From: Lachnoclostridium sp. UBA7122
GTDB lineage: Bacteria; Bacillota; Clostridia; Lachnospirales; Lachnospiraceae
NCBI GenBank assembly: GCA_002493085.1
Contig: DKXQ01000072.1
Coordinates: 1-8,609 of the forward strand
Direction of reading: 5' to 3'
Length of the DNA stretch: 8,609 nt
Part shown: positions 1 through 6,259 of the stretch, one piece after another
Layout of the letters: each line of letters begins with the position of its first letter
How positions within the stretch are numbered: position 1 is the first letter of the stretch
Notes under the pieces: generated by a model
Databases searched by the model: none
Told to the model about the DNA's origin: nothing
Seen by the model: the letters and a program-made list of their open reading frames with translations, nothing else
Translations under genes and position numbers: made by a program

Positions 1-178
1 ATTTTGCATGTTTTCTTGCAAAATGTGTGCATTTCAGCACTGTAAAGCGCTGTTTGTTACTATGATTGGCAGAAGTTTAAGCTACTGCCAAGATTAAGCA
101 AAGCGGCAATGAGATTATGAGCAAGTAGCGGAGCAGATTGCGGATGTCCGCATTGCTAACCAGCTTTTTGCGGTTCTT
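1..178. repeat. Hairpin-rich element at the end of the ABC operon
   Basis: The last gene-free stretch is 155 bases and holds several inverted repeats: 1-8 with 17-24 (ATTTTGCA/TGCAAAAT), 21-25 with 30-34, 35-40 with 47-52 (CAGCAC/GCGCTG, one G-U on the minus strand), 66-72 with 85-91 (TTGGCAG/CTGCCAA, perfect), and the near-continuous palindrome TGCGGA-TG-TCCGCA at 139-152. A second GCGGA at 128-132 and the repeated GCAAT/ATTGC words (106-110, 137-141, 152-156) offer alternative pairings. Its GC content is about 42 percent by my count, above the adjacent permease. None of the hairpins is followed on the minus strand by a convincing T run, so I do not call a terminator. The element appears to continue past the left edge, and its exact boundaries are a guess. 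Confidence 0.5.
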
Positions 179-193
179 CAAATTTTTTATCAT
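77..193 (-). CDS. Possible 38-aa membrane miniprotein overlapping the ATPase 3' end
   Basis: An ATG at 193, in a different frame from the ATPase gene, opens a 38-codon frame ending in TAA at 77-79. It begins MIKNLKNRKKLVSNADIRN and ends with the hydrophobic stretch LLRYLLIISLPLCLILAVA. This is a basic head followed by a potential single membrane segment, a coherent layout for a miniprotein. The first 38 nt overlap the ATPase gene (156-193). The ribosome-binding site is poor: GGTG only about 3 nt before the ATG. I have an unverified impression that closely similar strings recur at gene ends in Lachnospiraceae genomes. If so, this may be a repeated element with a fortuitous open frame rather than a gene. 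Coding status is uncertain. Confidence 0.35.
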   Translation of the reverse strand: MIKNLKNRKKLVSNADIRNLLRYLLIISLPLCLILAVA

Positions 194-1046
194 CTTCACC
201 AATTTTGTATATATATGTATCATTAAGCGTAGGAGGTACATTTATTGCATTATCTGCAGGCTTTTCTTCTGATACTACTCTTAAAACTGCTTCATTGTGG
301 TAAATATTTTTACTTGAAACAGAAAATTTCTCCTCTAAAGCAACAGATTTTTCAAGACTTGTTGTAAATTGCCATACCTTGCCATTACATTCATTCAGTA
401 ATGCCTTTTTACTGCCATTATAAATTGCATTGCCATGATTTAAAATAGCAAGGTTTTCGCAGATTGATTCTATATCTGAAACTATATGTGATGAAAGAAG
501 TATAATCTTGTCTTTGGAGAAGTTCATAAGTACATTGCTAAAATGCACCCTTTCTTTTGGGTCAAGCCCTACAGTTGGTTCATCAACAAGCAGAAGCCCT
601 GGGTCTTTTACAAGTGCTGCTGCAATGCCAAGCCGCTGTTTCATCCCTCCTGAAAGTTCCTTTACTTTTGCCCTGCTTTTATCTGTCAGATGTGTCATTT
701 CAAGAAGCTTTCCAATTCTTTCTTTCCTGTTTTCTTTAACACCATTTAACACAGAAAAATAATCCATTATTTCAAAAACTGTCATATTGGGATAGAAAGA
801 AAATGTCTGTGGTATATATCCAATTAATTTTCTTATCTGCCCTGTTTTTTTGATAATATTGCCATCAAGTTTTATTTCACCTGAAGTTTTATCTAATATC
901 CCTGCAAGAATTTTAATTAAGGTTGACTTGCCTGCGCCATTGGCTCCAAGAAGCCCATACATTCCCGTGGAAAGTGTTATGTTTACACCGTTAAGGGCTA
1001 TTAATCCATCATACTCTTTTGTGAGATTGTTAATTTCTATCTTCAT
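156..1046 (-). CDS. ABC transporter ATP-binding protein (exporter type)
   Basis: This 296-residue cytoplasmic ATPase subunit should power the permease encoded just upstream. Visible motifs are Walker A GANGAGKST (34-42), the Q-loop GYIPQ with Gln80, the signature LSGGMKQR (131-138), Walker B LLLVDEP with Asp155 and Glu156, and the H-loop His187 in LSSHIVSD. The catalytic core ends near residue 210 and is followed by a C-terminal extension typical of ABC-2 exporter ATPases, which usually closes with a motif like the VPPTLNDTYIYKIGED seen here. The last ten residues (KKFEEPQKAG) run into a hairpin-rich element and may be encoded by it rather than by the ancestral gene. AGGA lies about 6 nt before the ATG, inside the permease gene, and the 17-nt overlap implies translational coupling. 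One ATPase paired with a two-half permease would act as a homodimer. Confidence 0.93.
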   Translation of the reverse strand: MKIEINNLTKEYDGLIALNGVNITLSTGMYGLLGANGAGKSTLIKILAGILDKTSGEIKLDGNIIKKTGQIRKLIGYIPQTFSFYPNMTVFEIMDYFSVLNGVKENRKERIGKLLEMTHLTDKSRAKVKELSGGMKQRLGIAAALVKDPGLLLVDEPTVGLDPKERVHFSNVLMNFSKDKIILLSSHIVSDIESICENLAILNHGNAIYNGSKKALLNECNGKVWQFTTSLEKSVALEEKFSVSSKNIYHNEAVLRVVSEEKPADNAINVPPTLNDTYIYKIGEDDKKFEEPQKAG

Positions 1047-2961
1047 TTTTTCCTATTAACCTTTTTCCTTCTGCTTTGTTAGATGTAACAAATAATAATA
1101 TAATAACAATAATGGCAGATGCCACACCCAGATATAACTTAGTGTTTTTTATATGGTATGTATAGCCTGCTATACTTAGTGGCGTATTCCCCTTTGAAAT
1201 TATATTGAATAAGTAATATATAATATATGAAAAGTATCCTGCTAAATAACTTTCTGAAACTTCAGTAATTAATAATGAAAACATTCCAATAAACAGTGAA
1301 CTTAAATATACACCAATACACCATCTTCCCGCTGGTACATGGTTTACAAGGCAAAGAAATAACACAGGCATTAAAACCATTATAAATAAAATAATACCTG
1401 CTAATGCTATTCTTAATATATATAACAAAGGATAAGGGCAATTTGAAGTAAACACATAGCTTTCTGTGCCATTAGCCTTCTCAATATTTCCAAGCCTTAT
1501 AAACAAAAATATAGATGCAAAAATAAAAATATTCTCCCCGGCTATAGCAATATCTGATGTATTCATTTTCTGGGAAATAGTAATTGGAAATATTATACAT
1601 ATGTAAGGGATATATAACAGTACAATTTTGCTTACAGACTGTTTAAATATATAATAACCAGCCCCTCTTGTTACAAAATCCTTTGTTTCCTGTTTTTTCT
1701 TTTTCAATATTATATTTTTAAAGGATAAAGGCAAGGCATTTACAACAGATTTTTTTATATTTTTTAAATTAATTAACCTGCCATGTTCCCTTCTATAATT
1801 AAATAATGCAACTGTAAGCCCAGTTAAAATAACTGATAATAATATTATTATAACCCTGTTCATGATAACATTGCCAGAGCGGCCCTGGTATAAAGTATAA
1901 TCATCAAAATTGTTATATCTTATAAGCAATGCAAAGTTAAATTTATCACTTAAACCATATCCCATTGACAAGTAAAATAATATAAACTGGGCAATTATAT
2001 CCAATGTTCCAGAGCAGAATAATATACCAAGAAAATGCCCAATAGCTGTTACTATTAAAACAGTTGGAAAAATTATAAAAATGGGTTTTATTAAAAATGG
2101 AATAATACTTATATCGTATCCATAGTTAAATTTATAGTTCCAATATATAAAACATGCAGCCCCAAGAAGGCTGTATATAATGCTTACAAGCATAAGTGGT
2201 ATTGTGTCTGCCAGATATTTACATAAGACATATCTGGCTGAACTTACATTTGCTGTATATATATATCCATTTACATTTTTTCTTTTTTCTTCTGTATAAG
2301 ACATAAAAGAATATATAATAGCAATAAATCCCATAATTATCCCACAATTATCCAGAAATACATATGCATAACCATTAAAAATACTATTTTTATATGTAAG
2401 CTGGAAATCATTAATAGCAGCCTTATATTTTTTGCCATGAAAGCGTCTGGTACATTCCTTATATATATAGTATGGTGAATTAACATAAGAATACCCAGCA
2501 CCTTTAATATAATATCCAGGAGAATTCATTCCTGTATAATACAGGGAATATATATGTAGTTTTTCTTCCAGTTCTTTTAGATATGGCTGCATACCAGAAT
2601 AAGAAAAATTTATTTTTACATCTTTCATTTTTTCAGAATTTTTGTAAGAAGGGTTAATTTTTTTAATTACTTCAAGAAAATATTCTTTTTCAGTATAATT
2701 TAGTGTTCTTTTGTATGTGCCCCACATTCCATTTCCTTTTGGTTCAAAAAAGGCTGTTGTAACTCCTTTTTTATAGTCAGATACCAGCTCAAAATATACA
2801 AACTCTGCCTTATTTAAAGGCTTGAAATAATTATATTTATAGTAATCATAAGTAGTAGAAGCTGTTGGCTTAAGCGAAGAACATAACCAGAACCCTCCAG
2901 CAATAATTACAAATAAAAATACTATATTAAAATACTTCTTTCTAGTTTCTGCAAAAAACAT
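1030..2961 (-). CDS. ABC-2-type exporter permease, about 12 membrane segments
   Basis: This 643-residue integral membrane protein has membrane segments near 11-27, 202-220, 250-272, 287-312, 318-335, 367-387, 444-463, 471-489, 512-538, 547-566, 572-588 and 609-626. The layout suggests two fused six-segment ABC-2 permease halves, joined by a basic linker (about 388-430). Between segments 1 and 2 is an extracytoplasmic domain of about 170 residues, strikingly rich in tyrosine (for example TTYDYYKYNYF and NSPYYIYKEC). The stretch NIEKANGTESYVFTSNCPYP (492-511) resembles the cytoplasmic coupling region of ABC-2 proteins. Substrate is unknown. Peptide, lipid or drug export are all possible. AAAGGA lies about 6 nt before the ATG. 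The gene's 3' end overlaps the ATPase gene by 17 nt, so the two form a transporter. It is visibly more AT-rich and richer in ATA codons than the housekeeping genes upstream, which may indicate separate acquisition. Confidence 0.85.
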   Translation of the reverse strand: MFFAETRKKYFNIVFLFVIIAGGFWLCSSLKPTASTTYDYYKYNYFKPLNKAEFVYFELVSDYKKGVTTAFFEPKGNGMWGTYKRTLNYTEKEYFLEVIKKINPSYKNSEKMKDVKINFSYSGMQPYLKELEEKLHIYSLYYTGMNSPGYYIKGAGYSYVNSPYYIYKECTRRFHGKKYKAAINDFQLTYKNSIFNGYAYVFLDNCGIIMGFIAIIYSFMSYTEEKRKNVNGYIYTANVSSARYVLCKYLADTIPLMLVSIIYSLLGAACFIYWNYKFNYGYDISIIPFLIKPIFIIFPTVLIVTAIGHFLGILFCSGTLDIIAQFILFYLSMGYGLSDKFNFALLIRYNNFDDYTLYQGRSGNVIMNRVIIILLSVILTGLTVALFNYRREHGRLINLKNIKKSVVNALPLSFKNIILKKKKQETKDFVTRGAGYYIFKQSVSKIVLLYIPYICIIFPITISQKMNTSDIAIAGENIFIFASIFLFIRLGNIEKANGTESYVFTSNCPYPLLYILRIALAGIILFIMVLMPVLFLCLVNHVPAGRWCIGVYLSSLFIGMFSLLITEVSESYLAGYFSYIIYYLFNIISKGNTPLSIAGYTYHIKNTKLYLGVASAIIVIILLFVTSNKAEGKRLIGKNEDRN

Positions 2962-2972
2962 ATTTTATCCTT

Positions 2973-3887
2973 TTAACAAATCATTATAAAGCCGTTCAGA
3001 TTACCACGTTTACCACCTGATGCCCTATGGGAAAACAGCACCATGCTGCTGCAGCATGTACACAGCCCTGCCACATGTATATTTTCTTTTTCCAGTCCTG
3101 CAAGTATAAGCTGGTGGTAATTAGCTGCCCACAAGTCAAGCTGGTATTTCTTATCCTGCCCGCTGCCGCTTTTATAGTAAAAAATATCATTCCATGTATT
3201 TTCAGGATATGCTTTTTTTACTTCTTCTATTACATCTTCACTTACTTCATAACAGTCCTGGCATATTGAAGGGCCAATAACACATACGATATCTTCTGGC
3301 CTGCTTTTAAACTGGCTCTCCATCTTTTTAACTGTTTTACTGCCAATAAAACCTACAGTCCCGCGCCATCCTGAATGTGATGAGCCAACTGCTTTTTTTA
3401 CAGGGTCAGCAAAAAAAAGAGGTACACAGTCCGCATAAGAAGTCGCAAGCACAAGACCTGGAATATCTGTGATAAGCCCATCTATGCCTTTAAGCTTTTT
3501 TTCTAAATTTATTCCTGCTGCCAGTGAATTATCAGCATATAGTACTTGTGTGTCATGTACCTGGTCTGAAAATACAAGATTCTGGCAATTTGTATTCATT
3601 GCCTTACAGGCACGTCTATAATTCTCACACACATTCTCACGCTTATCACCCCTGTCAAAGCCAAGATTAAGACTTGCGAGATGTCCTTTGCTCACACCTC
3701 CAAGCCGTGTTGAAAACCCCATATTCATCCAGTCATACTTCTGGAATGGGGTAAACCTTATAAGTGGTACTTCATCTGTATCATCGACAATACAGATATT
3801 TTTGCCATCTTCTGGATGGTAACATTTGTCTTTGCTTATATTTATAGCACTTACAAGCCGTTTAAGCTCATTTATTCCATATAACAT
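2973..3887 (-). CDS. pgeF: YlmD/YfiH/PgeF-family protein (laccase domain, purine nucleoside phosphorylase-like)
   Basis: This 304-residue protein belongs to the family formerly called multicopper polyphenol oxidase. Members have been described as a peptidoglycan-editing factor (E. coli YfiH) and as zinc-dependent purine nucleoside phosphorylase/adenosine deaminase enzymes (LACC1 type). The metal-site signature is present: His111 in SDQVHDTQV, Cys154 in YADCVPL and His171 in HSGWRGT. Also conserved are MGFSTRLGGVSKG (57-69), IGPSICQDCYEV, and a final SHRASGGKRGNLNGF. About 50 residues before the core are less conserved. Which activity applies here cannot be told from sequence. GAGG lies about 7 nt before the ATG. 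The gene follows yraN by 27 nt and precedes the ABC permease by 11 nt, so it is in the same run. The symbol is given by family, with moderate certainty. Confidence 0.92.
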   Translation of the reverse strand: MLYGINELKRLVSAINISKDKCYHPEDGKNICIVDDTDEVPLIRFTPFQKYDWMNMGFSTRLGGVSKGHLASLNLGFDRGDKRENVCENYRRACKAMNTNCQNLVFSDQVHDTQVLYADNSLAAGINLEKKLKGIDGLITDIPGLVLATSYADCVPLFFADPVKKAVGSSHSGWRGTVGFIGSKTVKKMESQFKSRPEDIVCVIGPSICQDCYEVSEDVIEEVKKAYPENTWNDIFYYKSGSGQDKKYQLDLWAANYHQLILAGLEKENIHVAGLCTCCSSMVLFSHRASGGKRGNLNGFIMIC

Positions 3888-3914
3888 AATTTACCTCATG
3901 TCACAAATACCTAA

Positions 3915-4265
3915 CTAGAAAGCGTCTTTTATAAGATGTATCTGGTTTCCTGTAAATGCGGCAACATCAAATCTGCATAAAACTTCATCTGTTCCAAAAT
4001 TTTTAATAAGAAAGTCCTGTGCTGTTCTTCTTATATGCTGTTTTTTTGTGCTGTCTACAGCTCCCTCAGGACTTCCAAGCATTGTATTTTTTCTGTACTT
4101 TACTTCTATAAAGACAATATATCCGCCATCTTTTGCTATAATATCAATTTCACCATACCGGCAGGAATAATTGCATTGTATTATCTTGTATCCCCTGCCC
4201 TGCAAGAAAATAACAGCTTTTTCTTCATGCTCTTTTCCAATTTTTCTTTTATTTATTCTGTTCAC
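3915..4265 (-). CDS. YraN/UPF0102-family PD-(D/E)XK nuclease-like protein
   Basis: This 116-residue member of the YraN (UPF0102) family carries a predicted restriction-endonuclease-like fold. The core is visible as RYGEIDIIAKDG (36-47), with Glu39 and Asp41, followed by VFIEVKYRKN (51-60), with Glu54 and Lys56. The nuclease assignment comes from the motif. The cellular role is not established in most organisms. The start is GTG at 4265, within a GTGA overlap with the preceding FlhB-like gene. The GAGG that could serve as Shine-Dalgarno abuts this GTG directly, so initiation probably depends on translational coupling. The N terminus NKRKIGKEHEEKAVIFLQ agrees with the family and supports a start close to here. 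The position next to rnhB is common in Bacillota and suggests a nucleic-acid link. Confidence 0.93.
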   Translation of the reverse strand: MNRINKRKIGKEHEEKAVIFLQGRGYKIIQCNYSCRYGEIDIIAKDGGYIVFIEVKYRKNTMLGSPEGAVDSTKKQHIRRTAQDFLIKNFGTDEVLCRFDVAAFTGNQIHLIKDAF

Positions 4266-4606
4266 CTCTTTTTATTATCCATTACCTTGCCTTTGATTTT
4301 ATCCATAGTATCGACAAAAACAAGTACCTCTGCCACAACCTGGTATAACTCAGGAGGTATATACTCTCCTATTTCAAGCTTTGATAAATCACTTGCAAGC
4401 TTTTCGTCCTGGTGCACAGGTATGTCCTCTTCCCCAGCTTTCTGGATAATTTTTTCTGCAAGGTACCCTTTGCCAGTGGCTATAACCTTTGGTGCTTTTT
4501 CACTGCGCTGGTATTCAAGGGCTACTGCAGTTTTACTGCGGTCTGCTATAACATCCCTGCCATATATTTTTTTATTCCGGTTATCCCTGTTATTGTTATA
4601 TGCCAT
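4262..4606 (-). CDS. Orphan FlhB/EscU C-terminal-domain-like protein (YlqH type)
   Basis: This small soluble protein of 114 residues corresponds to the cytoplasmic C-terminal domain of the type III secretion/flagellar export switch protein FlhB, without its membrane half. The diagnostic stretch runs from TAVALEYQ (26-33) through APKVIATGKGYLAEKIIQKA to EIGEYIPPELYQVVAEVLVF. In FlhB and EscU the self-cleaving NPTH motif sits just before VAVAL. Here the aligned residues are D22-R23-S24-K25, so self-cleavage is not expected. B. subtilis YlqH is a comparable stand-alone protein encoded near rbgA and rnhB, which fits this position. Its function is unknown, and no flagellar gene is present in the window. 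An AAAGGCGG Shine-Dalgarno lies 7-10 nt before the ATG. Its stop overlaps the start of the YraN gene by 4 nt, indicating translational coupling. Confidence 0.9.
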   Translation of the reverse strand: MAYNNNRDNRNKKIYGRDVIADRSKTAVALEYQRSEKAPKVIATGKGYLAEKIIQKAGEEDIPVHQDEKLASDLSKLEIGEYIPPELYQVVAEVLVFVDTMDKIKGKVMDNKKR

Positions 4607-4626
4607 CTAATAACCGCCTTTCATAG

Positions 4627-5385
4627 TCATATAAAATTTTTAATAAATGTCTTTCTATGTACAGGGCATGGCCCATACTTTTTTAGTGCTTCAATATGCG
4701 CTTTTGAACCGTATCCTTTATGTGACGCAAATCCATACTCAGGGTATATCTTGTCAATATCCATCATAATCCTGTCTCTTGTAACTTTTGCAATTATGCT
4801 TGCTGCTGCAATAGATACACTTTTCGCATCGCCTTTTACAATGCCTGTTTGTTTGTAAGGCAATGCAGGTATTGTCAAAGCATCAATAAGCAGCATATCT
4901 GGTTCTATATCCATAGCTTTGACTGCTTTTTCCATAGCCTCTAGTGTGGCCTGTAAAATATTTATTTCATCTATTCTTTCAGGAGATACTATGCCAACAC
5001 CATACGCAACTGCTTTTTCTTTTATTTCATCAAACAATTCATCCCTTTTGGAAGCTGATAGTTTTTTAGAGTCATTTAAGTAAAGAATCCTGCAGTTTTC
5101 TGGCAGTATTACAGCCCCTGCTGCAACAGGTCCTGCAAGAGGGCCTCTTCCTGCCTCATCTATACCTGCGATAAGTTTATATGACGAATATTTTTTCTCA
5201 AAAACCTTCATTGTTTCAAGGCGTTTCAGTTCTGCATTTAACTTTTCTTCTTCACGTTTAAATTTTGCAATTAACTGCTGTACACCTTTTCTTCCATCGT
5301 CTGCATATAATTTAAAAAGCTCTTTTCTTGTCTGGATATCTGCCCTGGTAAATTCATCACGTATTTTGCTAACTGGTTTTGCCAT
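4627..5385 (-). CDS. rnhB: Ribonuclease HII
   Basis: This 252-residue RNase HII, as known for the family, cuts the RNA strand of RNA-DNA hybrids and removes single misincorporated ribonucleotides from DNA. The core starts at LIAGIDEAGRGPLAGPVAAG (71-90), with catalytic Asp76 and Glu77. The third acidic residue is Asp168 in LLIDAL. The fourth is probably Asp186 in KGDAKS, ahead of the conserved SIAAASIIAKVTRDR. The GFASHKGYGSKAH block and a late PVHRKTF segment also match. The first 70 or so residues form a charged, probably helical extension, as in other Bacillota RnhB proteins, and the total length is close to the 255 residues of B. subtilis RnhB. AAGGGG lies upstream of the ATG at about 11 nt spacing. 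It follows lepB by 35 nt and precedes the FlhB-like gene by 20 nt. Confidence 0.96.
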   Translation of the reverse strand: MAKPVSKIRDEFTRADIQTRKELFKLYADDGRKGVQQLIAKFKREEEKLNAELKRLETMKVFEKKYSSYKLIAGIDEAGRGPLAGPVAAGAVILPENCRILYLNDSKKLSASKRDELFDEIKEKAVAYGVGIVSPERIDEINILQATLEAMEKAVKAMDIEPDMLLIDALTIPALPYKQTGIVKGDAKSVSIAAASIIAKVTRDRIMMDIDKIYPEYGFASHKGYGSKAHIEALKKYGPCPVHRKTFIKNFI

Positions 5386-5420
5386 GTTTGGTATTACCCC
5401 TTATTGACGTAAATTAAGAA

Positions 5421-6245
5421 TTACAATTTTTTAATATGTGAAAACGGCCATATACAGCACCATGCTTTGCCTTCAATACTATCCCTTTTTACCATGCCTA
5501 CATACTGGTATCTGCTGTCTGTGCTCATATTCCTGTTATCTCCAAGCACAAAGTATTCATCTTCTGCAAGCTGTACAGGCTGTTCAGCGATGCCTGGGTC
5601 TGCGATTTCTTCGTCAGAATATTTGTCTCCCTTAAGCCTTTTGCCATTTATATAGACTTTCCCATCAATTATTTGTACAACTTCTCCTGGAAGCCCTATA
5701 ATACGCTTGATATAGTATATATCATCCCCGCCCTTACCTGCATCACTGTCTTCAGACGACACTGGAAAGACAATTACATCATAACGCTTAGGGTCCTGCC
5801 AGTAGTATGAAAGTTTCTGTATTATAACAGAATCATTATTTTTAAGTGAAGGTTCCATTGATGTTCCTTCTATAGTTGTCTGGTGGGCTACAAAAGTATT
5901 AATAAATGCAGCAAGACAAAATGCTGCTGCAATACATAAAACTGCCATAATTACATTTTTGGCAATTTTGAATGGAAAGTTTTGTTGTTTTGTATTATTG
6001 CCCGAATAGTCAAAAACTATAAATTCATCAACTGAAATGTCATCTGTCACTATATTGTCTAATTCTTCGAGTATTTTTTCCCAGTTATGGTCCGCTTTTT
6101 CTTCTTTTAACCGGGCCATATTGTTAAAAAGCCCGTCAGATGTAAGCCCGTCTTTCACAGAAGCCAGATATCTGCACGTCTCCAGACTGTCATTTACAAG
6201 ATTTTCATCATACATTTTTCTCTCATTCCTTCGCTGTTTTTGCAT
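5421..6245 (-). CDS. lepB: Signal peptidase I (active) with N-terminal cytoplasmic extension
   Basis: This type I signal peptidase removes signal peptides from exported preproteins at the outer face of the membrane. All catalytic boxes are intact: IEGTSMEPSL with nucleophile Ser129, YYIKRIIGLPGE with general base Lys180, and GDNRNMSTDSR (235-245). One membrane anchor lies at about 95-118. Unusually, about 90 polar, acidic residues precede it, where most Bacillota enzymes have a short N terminus. I do not recognise a domain in this extension. The listed start gives 274 residues. An internal ATG at 6215 (residue 11, MYDENLVND) has AAGGA 11 nt upstream and may be the real start, giving 264 residues. 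Either way the extension is kept. The gene sits between rbgA and rnhB, in a position where lepB is often seen in Clostridia, and it is the only visibly active one of the two homologues here. Confidence 0.95.
   Translation of the reverse strand: MQKQRRNERKMYDENLVNDSLETCRYLASVKDGLTSDGLFNNMARLKEEKADHNWEKILEELDNIVTDDISVDEFIVFDYSGNNTKQQNFPFKIAKNVIMAVLCIAAAFCLAAFINTFVAHQTTIEGTSMEPSLKNNDSVIIQKLSYYWQDPKRYDVIVFPVSSEDSDAGKGGDDIYYIKRIIGLPGEVVQIIDGKVYINGKRLKGDKYSDEEIADPGIAEQPVQLAEDEYFVLGDNRNMSTDSRYQYVGMVKRDSIEGKAWCCIWPFSHIKKL
6227..6231 (-). promoter_or_regulatory. Possible Shine-Dalgarno site for an internal lepB start
   Basis: AAGGA on the minus strand lies 11 nt before the in-frame ATG at 6215. The ATG at 6245 has only a weak GGAT-like match upstream. 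The site therefore favours a start ten codons inside the longest frame, although its spacing is somewhat long. Confidence 0.5.
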
Positions 6246-6259
6246 ATAATCTATCCAAT

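Noticed and set aside
1..24. Stem ATTTTGCA/TGCAAAAT as a terminator of the ABC operon.
   Set aside because: The stem is AT-rich, and no T tract can be seen after it because the window ends there. It is kept only as part of the repeat element.
3042..3058. Perfect inverted repeat CATGCTG-CTG-CAGCATG, hairpin-like.
   Set aside because: It lies inside the conserved Cys/Ser-rich coding part of the pgeF gene, has no T tract, and is explained by repeated GCA/GCT-type codons.
2996..3190. A 64-codon minus-strand frame inside the pgeF gene.
   Set aside because: It is an out-of-frame shadow of pgeF, whose metal-site motifs and C-terminal SHRASGGKRG block are in the longer frame.
4035..4610. A 191-codon open frame on the plus strand.
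   Set aside because: It lies antisense to the FlhB-like and YraN genes, both supported by clear family motifs, and its translation shows no recognisable domain and a shadow-like composition.
4412..4858. A 148-codon plus-strand open frame with hydrophobic stretches.
   Set aside because: It is antisense to rnhB and the FlhB-like gene. Hydrophobicity is expected when reading the complement of lysine/glutamate-rich coding sequence.
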